From UBA1858 sp963926275 (GTDB taxonomy: Bacteria > Pseudomonadota > Gammaproteobacteria > UBA4575), in the NCBI GenBank assembly GCA_963926275.1, contig CAWUWP010000105.1, positions 1 through 8,868 of the forward strand: 8,868 nucleotides of DNA. The letters run 5' to 3'. A program made the translations under genes and the position numbers. The notes under the pieces are model-generated. The model searched no databases. It had not been told where the DNA came from and saw only the letters and a program-made list of their open reading frames with translations. Of this stretch, positions 6,558-8,868 are shown piece by piece. Within the stretch, counting starts at the first letter, position 1. Each line of letters starts with the position of its first letter.

Positions 6558-6941
6558 CAACTACTTGCCCCCATCTCTGTTGGTGAATTGATCGACAAAA
6601 TCACCATTTTAAAAATCAAACAGAAAAAAGCCGCTGATCAAGACAAGCTAGCCAACATTAATCGTGAACTACATGAGTTAGAAACGACCTGGGAAAAAAA
6701 TAAAGCCCCTGAGCTAGATATCAGCGATCTATTTGATCAATTAACACAAGTCAATGAAGTGCTATGGAAAATTGAAGATGACATTCGTGCTAAAGAAGCG
6801 GCCAATGCATTTGATCAAGGATTTATTGAGCTAGCGCGCTCTGTTTACAAACAAAACGATCACCGCGCTGCACTTAAAAAAGAAATTAATATCCGTAGCG
6901 GCTCTACCTTGGTCGAGGAAAAACTATACCAAGCCTATTAA
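6555..6941 (+). CDS. DUF6165-like small protein linked to a glycosyltransferase
   Basis: This is a soluble, charged, mostly helical protein of 128 residues with no signal peptide or membrane segment. The N terminus ISVGELIDKITILKIKQKK (7-25) followed by DKLANINRELHELE (29-42) matches what I remember of the DUF6165 family, whose biochemical role I do not know. Heptad-like spacing of hydrophobic residues in ITILKIKQKK...LANINRELHEL and LFDQLTQVNEVLWKIEDDIRAKE (64-86) suggests a helical hairpin or short coiled coil. A second conserved-looking stretch is VYKQNDHRAALKKEINIRSGS (96-116). It begins with TTG after a good ribosome binding site, 9 bp behind the GT9 gene, so the two are almost certainly cotranscribed. 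A partner or regulator of sugar transfer is a reasonable guess, but nothing in the sequence shows an active site. Its end overlaps the convergent membrane-protein gene by 4 bp. Confidence 0.8.
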   Translation: MQLLAPISVGELIDKITILKIKQKKAADQDKLANINRELHELETTWEKNKAPELDISDLFDQLTQVNEVLWKIEDDIRAKEAANAFDQGFIELARSVYKQNDHRAALKKEINIRSGSTLVEEKLYQAY

Positions 6942-6945
6942 TTAA
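6938..6945. other. TTAATTAA palindrome carrying both convergent stop codons
   Basis: The 8-bp palindrome at 6938-6945 contains the TAA stop of the DUF6165-like gene (6939-6941) and the complementary TAA of the membrane-protein gene (6938-6940). The genes overlap tail-to-tail by 4 bp. A GCCT/AGGC pair (6933-6936 and 6954-6957) flanks it but is too short to call a terminator. Confidence 0.7.
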
Positions 6946-7636
6946 CTTGTTTAAGGCGCTTATAGAAAGAAGCAATATACATAAATAAAAACATCGCTAG
7001 TAAACATTCTTTAGTTTCACCCGCTCGTATATCTAGTATATGAGGCACTGTGGTATCAAACAATTTGTAAGCCTTCTCATGCAGGCTAACGAATACGGCC
7101 AGCAAGCAGGTAGGAATGTTGACAAAGCTTGGCCATAGCCAGCCAAAAAATTCGTCAGTATTGAACACTTTATTACGGATCAGAAGGTAAACTGGGGTTA
7201 TCACACCGCCAACAACAGCTGCAATGGTTAACAACATACGTGGCACCTGGTCTAACAAAGCACTGGTATTGTGAAGATTAGTCTCACCTTGGTCATTCAC
7301 TCCCATCCATCCTTCTGGTGTTCCCCAACCAAACCAATGTTGACCCCAACTCACTTCTTCGCCAGCATAATAGATACACCCCAGCACTAGCACTGTCATC
7401 CAAATCCTAAAAAATGGAAATTCAAATGACTTCATATTTAATATCGATAACACCCCTAATATAATGGCGATAAATAAAACAATAAAGGTGTAATTTTCAA
7501 TGAAGCCTTGCTCACCAAAGACGTAACTATCTGTCTGAACATCAATCAATCGCATCACGTAAGGAAACAAAGCCACCATGATTGGTAACCACAACCATAA
7601 CCACTTCGGTAAATCTTTAGGGTAAGAATTTTGCAT
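6938..7636 (-). CDS. Uncharacterised multi-pass inner membrane protein with GEEVSWGQ signature
   Basis: I do not recognise a named family for this 232-residue protein. It has about six hydrophobic segments likely to cross the membrane: roughly 11-31, 48-66, 74-92, 133-153, 166-185 and 208-225. There is no cleavable signal peptide. Between segments 3 and 4 lies a polar loop that looks conserved or catalytic: AGEEVSWGQHWFGWGTPEGW (91-110), then ETNLHN (118-123). Adjacent glutamates at 93-94 plus His100 and His122 could bind a metal or form an intramembrane active site. The EE...H pattern loosely recalls CPBP/CAAX-type membrane proteases, but the arginine and second-helix motifs of that family are missing, so I do not assign it. 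Further polar residues sit at SLHEK (184-188) and RAGETKE (204-210). It lies 33 bp downstream of the kinase-like gene on the same strand, probably one transcription unit. The ATG at 7636 has no clear Shine-Dalgarno. A role in envelope or LPS modification is inferred only from location. Confidence 0.85.
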   Translation of the reverse strand: MQNSYPKDLPKWLWLWLPIMVALFPYVMRLIDVQTDSYVFGEQGFIENYTFIVLFIAIILGVLSILNMKSFEFPFFRIWMTVLVLGCIYYAGEEVSWGQHWFGWGTPEGWMGVNDQGETNLHNTSALLDQVPRMLLTIAAVVGGVITPVYLLIRNKVFNTDEFFGWLWPSFVNIPTCLLAVFVSLHEKAYKLFDTTVPHILDIRAGETKECLLAMFLFMYIASFYKRLKQVN

Positions 7637-7669
7637 ATGTATTATTTATATGTGTTGATCTTTTCTGGT

Positions 7670-8293
7670 TTATCTTATTTTACTGGCTTGCTTGCCAAGA
7701 TAATCCCAATGCTTAAGGCTGCGATAATCTCGATGATTCTTACTCCGCAATCCCAACTTAAAGCCAATGGCCATAAACGGATTGGGTGGACGTATATGCT
7801 GCGGCATTAAATTAAAATCGTATAGCTTTGGGATCCACTCGCCGCTGTCATTTTGCCTGAGACGAATATTACCTGGCGGGATATCTAAATCATACAAGCC
7901 CAGTTTGGCCGCTTGCTCAACTATATAATAACCCGATCTCAATACTGTTTCAGGAAGCCCACAAGATTGTTCCATTAACTCTTCCAACCAAATACCATCC
8001 ACATACTCTTGCACAAAGGCGAGATCATAACCCTGCTCTGGGCTAAATAACTGATATGGCTCTGCCACGTATTTAGTTAACGAGCTGGCTTCAAATGCGA
8101 TTTTATTGCGTGAAAACTCAAATTCACCAATATTGACCTTGTAGCGTGCTTGATACTTTTCTATGTATTCTGGTTTATACACTTTTACAGCAGCAGTCTT
8201 ACCAAGATAATTTGCCAGATACGCTTGAGAACGACGCCCAGAACCTAGCTCTTGGATAATATCTATCTCGGTCGGCAGTACAAGATTGGGCAT
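7670..8293 (-). CDS. Compact protein-kinase-fold protein, possible LPS-core kinase
   Basis: This is a 207-residue cytoplasmic protein with the layout of a eukaryotic-like kinase in reduced form. A glycine-rich loop ELGSGRRSQAYLA lies at 15-27. The strand 3 lysine is in AAVKVYK (34-40, Lys37). A likely helix C glutamate is in AFEASS (66-71, Glu68), and a hinge-like QEYVDG at 95-100. The catalytic loop LYDLDIPPGNIRL (133-145) places Asp137 and Asn142 at the normal spacing, but the HRD histidine position is Asp (135). The metal-binding motif is YDFN (158-161) rather than DFG or the DFD of KdkA. Only about 45 residues follow, so most of the usual C-lobe is absent. This resembles the short LPS heptose/Kdo kinase-like proteins, but sugar kinase, protein kinase and pseudokinase are all possible. 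It is first of two genes read leftward, followed 33 bp later by the membrane protein, and is divergent from the oxidoreductase gene. Confidence 0.85.
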   Translation of the reverse strand: MPNLVLPTEIDIIQELGSGRRSQAYLANYLGKTAAVKVYKPEYIEKYQARYKVNIGEFEFSRNKIAFEASSLTKYVAEPYQLFSPEQGYDLAFVQEYVDGIWLEELMEQSCGLPETVLRSGYYIVEQAAKLGLYDLDIPPGNIRLRQNDSGEWIPKLYDFNLMPQHIRPPNPFMAIGFKLGLRSKNHRDYRSLKHWDYLGKQASKIR

Positions 8294-8312
8294 GATAGAA
8301 TTGTCGTGTTAA

Positions 8313-8334
8313 GCGCATAATTCGGCGCATAATT
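8313..8334. repeat. 10-bp direct repeat GCGCATAATT, two copies, 12-bp period
   Basis: Identical copies at 8313-8322 and 8325-8334 lie in the 78 bp gap between the kinase-like gene and the oxidoreductase gene. The right-hand copy overlaps a perfect minus-strand TATAAT. ATAATT of that copy (8329-8334) also pairs as an inverted repeat with AATTAT at 8341-8346. Spacing near one helical turn and overlap with a -10 suggest an operator, but no regulator is identified. Confidence 0.5.
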
Positions 8335-8337
8335 ATA
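8332..8337 (-). promoter_or_regulatory. Candidate -10 element for the kinase-like/membrane-protein pair
   Basis: Read on the minus strand, bases 8337 to 8332 spell TATAAT, 38 bp upstream of the kinase-like ATG. Transcription would start near 8325, giving a leader of about 32 nt. No good -35 lies 16-18 bp upstream, so this could be an activator-dependent promoter. Confidence 0.35.
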
Positions 8338-8371
8338 AACAATTATCACCCATCTAAGATATTTATTCCTG

Positions 8372-8868
8372 ATGTCATATAAAATTGGAATAATTGGTGC
8401 CGCAAGACGACACCAAGGCACTGGCCCCTATATTGCTCGTACATTTGCTAATATTGGTCATGAAATTTCAGGCATTGTCGGTACCAGCGAACGCTCAATC
8501 AATCAAACGCTCACGGATTTATCTAATCACTACGGCATTGATACTCAGGGATACTCAAATTTCAACCAATTAATTGAGTCACATACACTTGATATTATTG
8601 TCATCGCCTCTCCTCCCGGGTCACATCTTGACTACCTAAAGCTTGCCGCAGAAAATAATTTACACATTTTCTGTGAAAAACCGTTTTGGTGGCCTGAAAA
8701 TAACGCGTTCACGCTAACAGGCTACGAGCAAACTCTGCAGGCCGTGATTGACAAATCAAAAGCCAAGCAGCGGTACATCCACCTGAACACACAATGGCTT
8801 TACACATTAAAGGACTTTTCACGTTTGCACCCTAGCGCCATTTTTAACAATGAAATCAAGCAGTTTGC
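8372..8868 (+). CDS. Gfo/Idh/MocA-family NAD(P)-dependent oxidoreductase, N-terminal part (3' end outside window)
   Basis: This family oxidises or reduces sugars, sugar nucleotides or inositols in the cytoplasm with bound NAD(P). My translation from the ATG at 8372 stays open to the window end, about 165 residues of an expected 330-380. It shows the Rossmann first strand and loop KIGIIGAARRHQGTGPYIA (4-22), the second strand SGIVGTS (33-39), DIIVIASPPGSHLDYLKLA (74-92) and the family hallmark FCEKPF (100-105), where the lysine takes part in catalysis. HLNTQWLY (137-144) begins the substrate domain. The nucleotide loop is not the textbook GxGxxG/A but GxxGAARRHQGTG, with extra basic residues that may favour NADP or another ligand. 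The start is fixed because the Rossmann strand begins at residue 4; no clear Shine-Dalgarno is seen. It is divergent from the kinase-like gene and shares its 78 bp upstream region. The substrate is unknown; a sugar for the cell surface is an inference from the neighbourhood. Confidence 0.88.
   Translation, partial: MSYKIGIIGAARRHQGTGPYIARTFANIGHEISGIVGTSERSINQTLTDLSNHYGIDTQGYSNFNQLIESHTLDIIVIASPPGSHLDYLKLAAENNLHIFCEKPFWWPENNAFTLTGYEQTLQAVIDKSKAKQRYIHLNTQWLYTLKDFSRLHPSAIFNNEIKQF

Noticed and set aside
6931..6957. AAGCCT...AGGCGCTT inverted repeat as terminator for the DUF6165-like gene
   Set aside because: Only four consecutive pairs form, with a long loop and no T-run following.
7634..7669. 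Possible promoter in the AT-rich 33 bp gap between the kinase-like and membrane-protein genes
   Set aside because: AT-rich but no -35/-10 pair at proper spacing, and the close same-strand spacing fits a single transcript.

Overview
The window looks like chromosomal DNA of a moderately AT-rich, Gram-negative gammaproteobacterium, probably free-living and aquatic; I cannot name the genus. The evidence is a TolC-family outer membrane protein, the Kdo transferase WaaA and a KdkA-type Kdo kinase, which together imply lipopolysaccharide (LPS), plus the order thiC / PIMT-like methyltransferase / rhodanese / tolC / waaA, which I recall from related bacteria. There are no mobile elements, CRISPR arrays, rRNA or tRNA genes. 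Coding density is very high: the longest non-coding stretch is about 200 bp, between thiC and the methyltransferase gene.

Layout. (1) Positions 1-898, minus strand: the N-terminal half of thiC (thiamin pyrimidine synthesis), running off the left edge. (2) 1096-4762, plus strand: a PIMT-like methyltransferase, a TTG-started single-domain rhodanese overlapping it by 4 bp, tolC, and waaA 10 bp after tolC. (3) 4753-5466, minus strand: kdkA, tail-to-tail with waaA with a 10 bp overlap. (4) 5496-6941, plus strand: a family 9 (heptosyltransferase-like) glycosyltransferase, then 9 bp later a small DUF6165-like protein with a TTG start and a good ribosome binding site. (5) 8293 down to 6938, minus strand: a very short protein-kinase-fold protein followed by an unrecognised multi-pass membrane protein with a GEEVSWGQ...ETNLHN signature. 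(6) 8372 to the right edge, plus strand: the N-terminal part of a Gfo/Idh/MocA-type oxidoreductase.

How it fits together. From waaA onward this is an inner-core LPS neighbourhood. WaaA adds Kdo to lipid A, KdkA phosphorylates that Kdo, and the GT9 enzyme probably adds heptose or a related sugar. The short kinase-like protein, the membrane protein, the DUF6165 protein and the oxidoreductase are plausible but unproven accessory envelope or sugar-modification factors. The plus and minus blocks interlock with end overlaps of 10 and 4 bp and a 29 bp divergent gap.

Least understood parts: the kinase-like/membrane-protein pair, behind a candidate promoter overlapped by a 10-bp direct repeat; the DUF6165 protein tied to a glycosyltransferase; and the divergent PIMT-like/rhodanese pair upstream of tolC. 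I saw no clearly new large system such as a defence island or phage.
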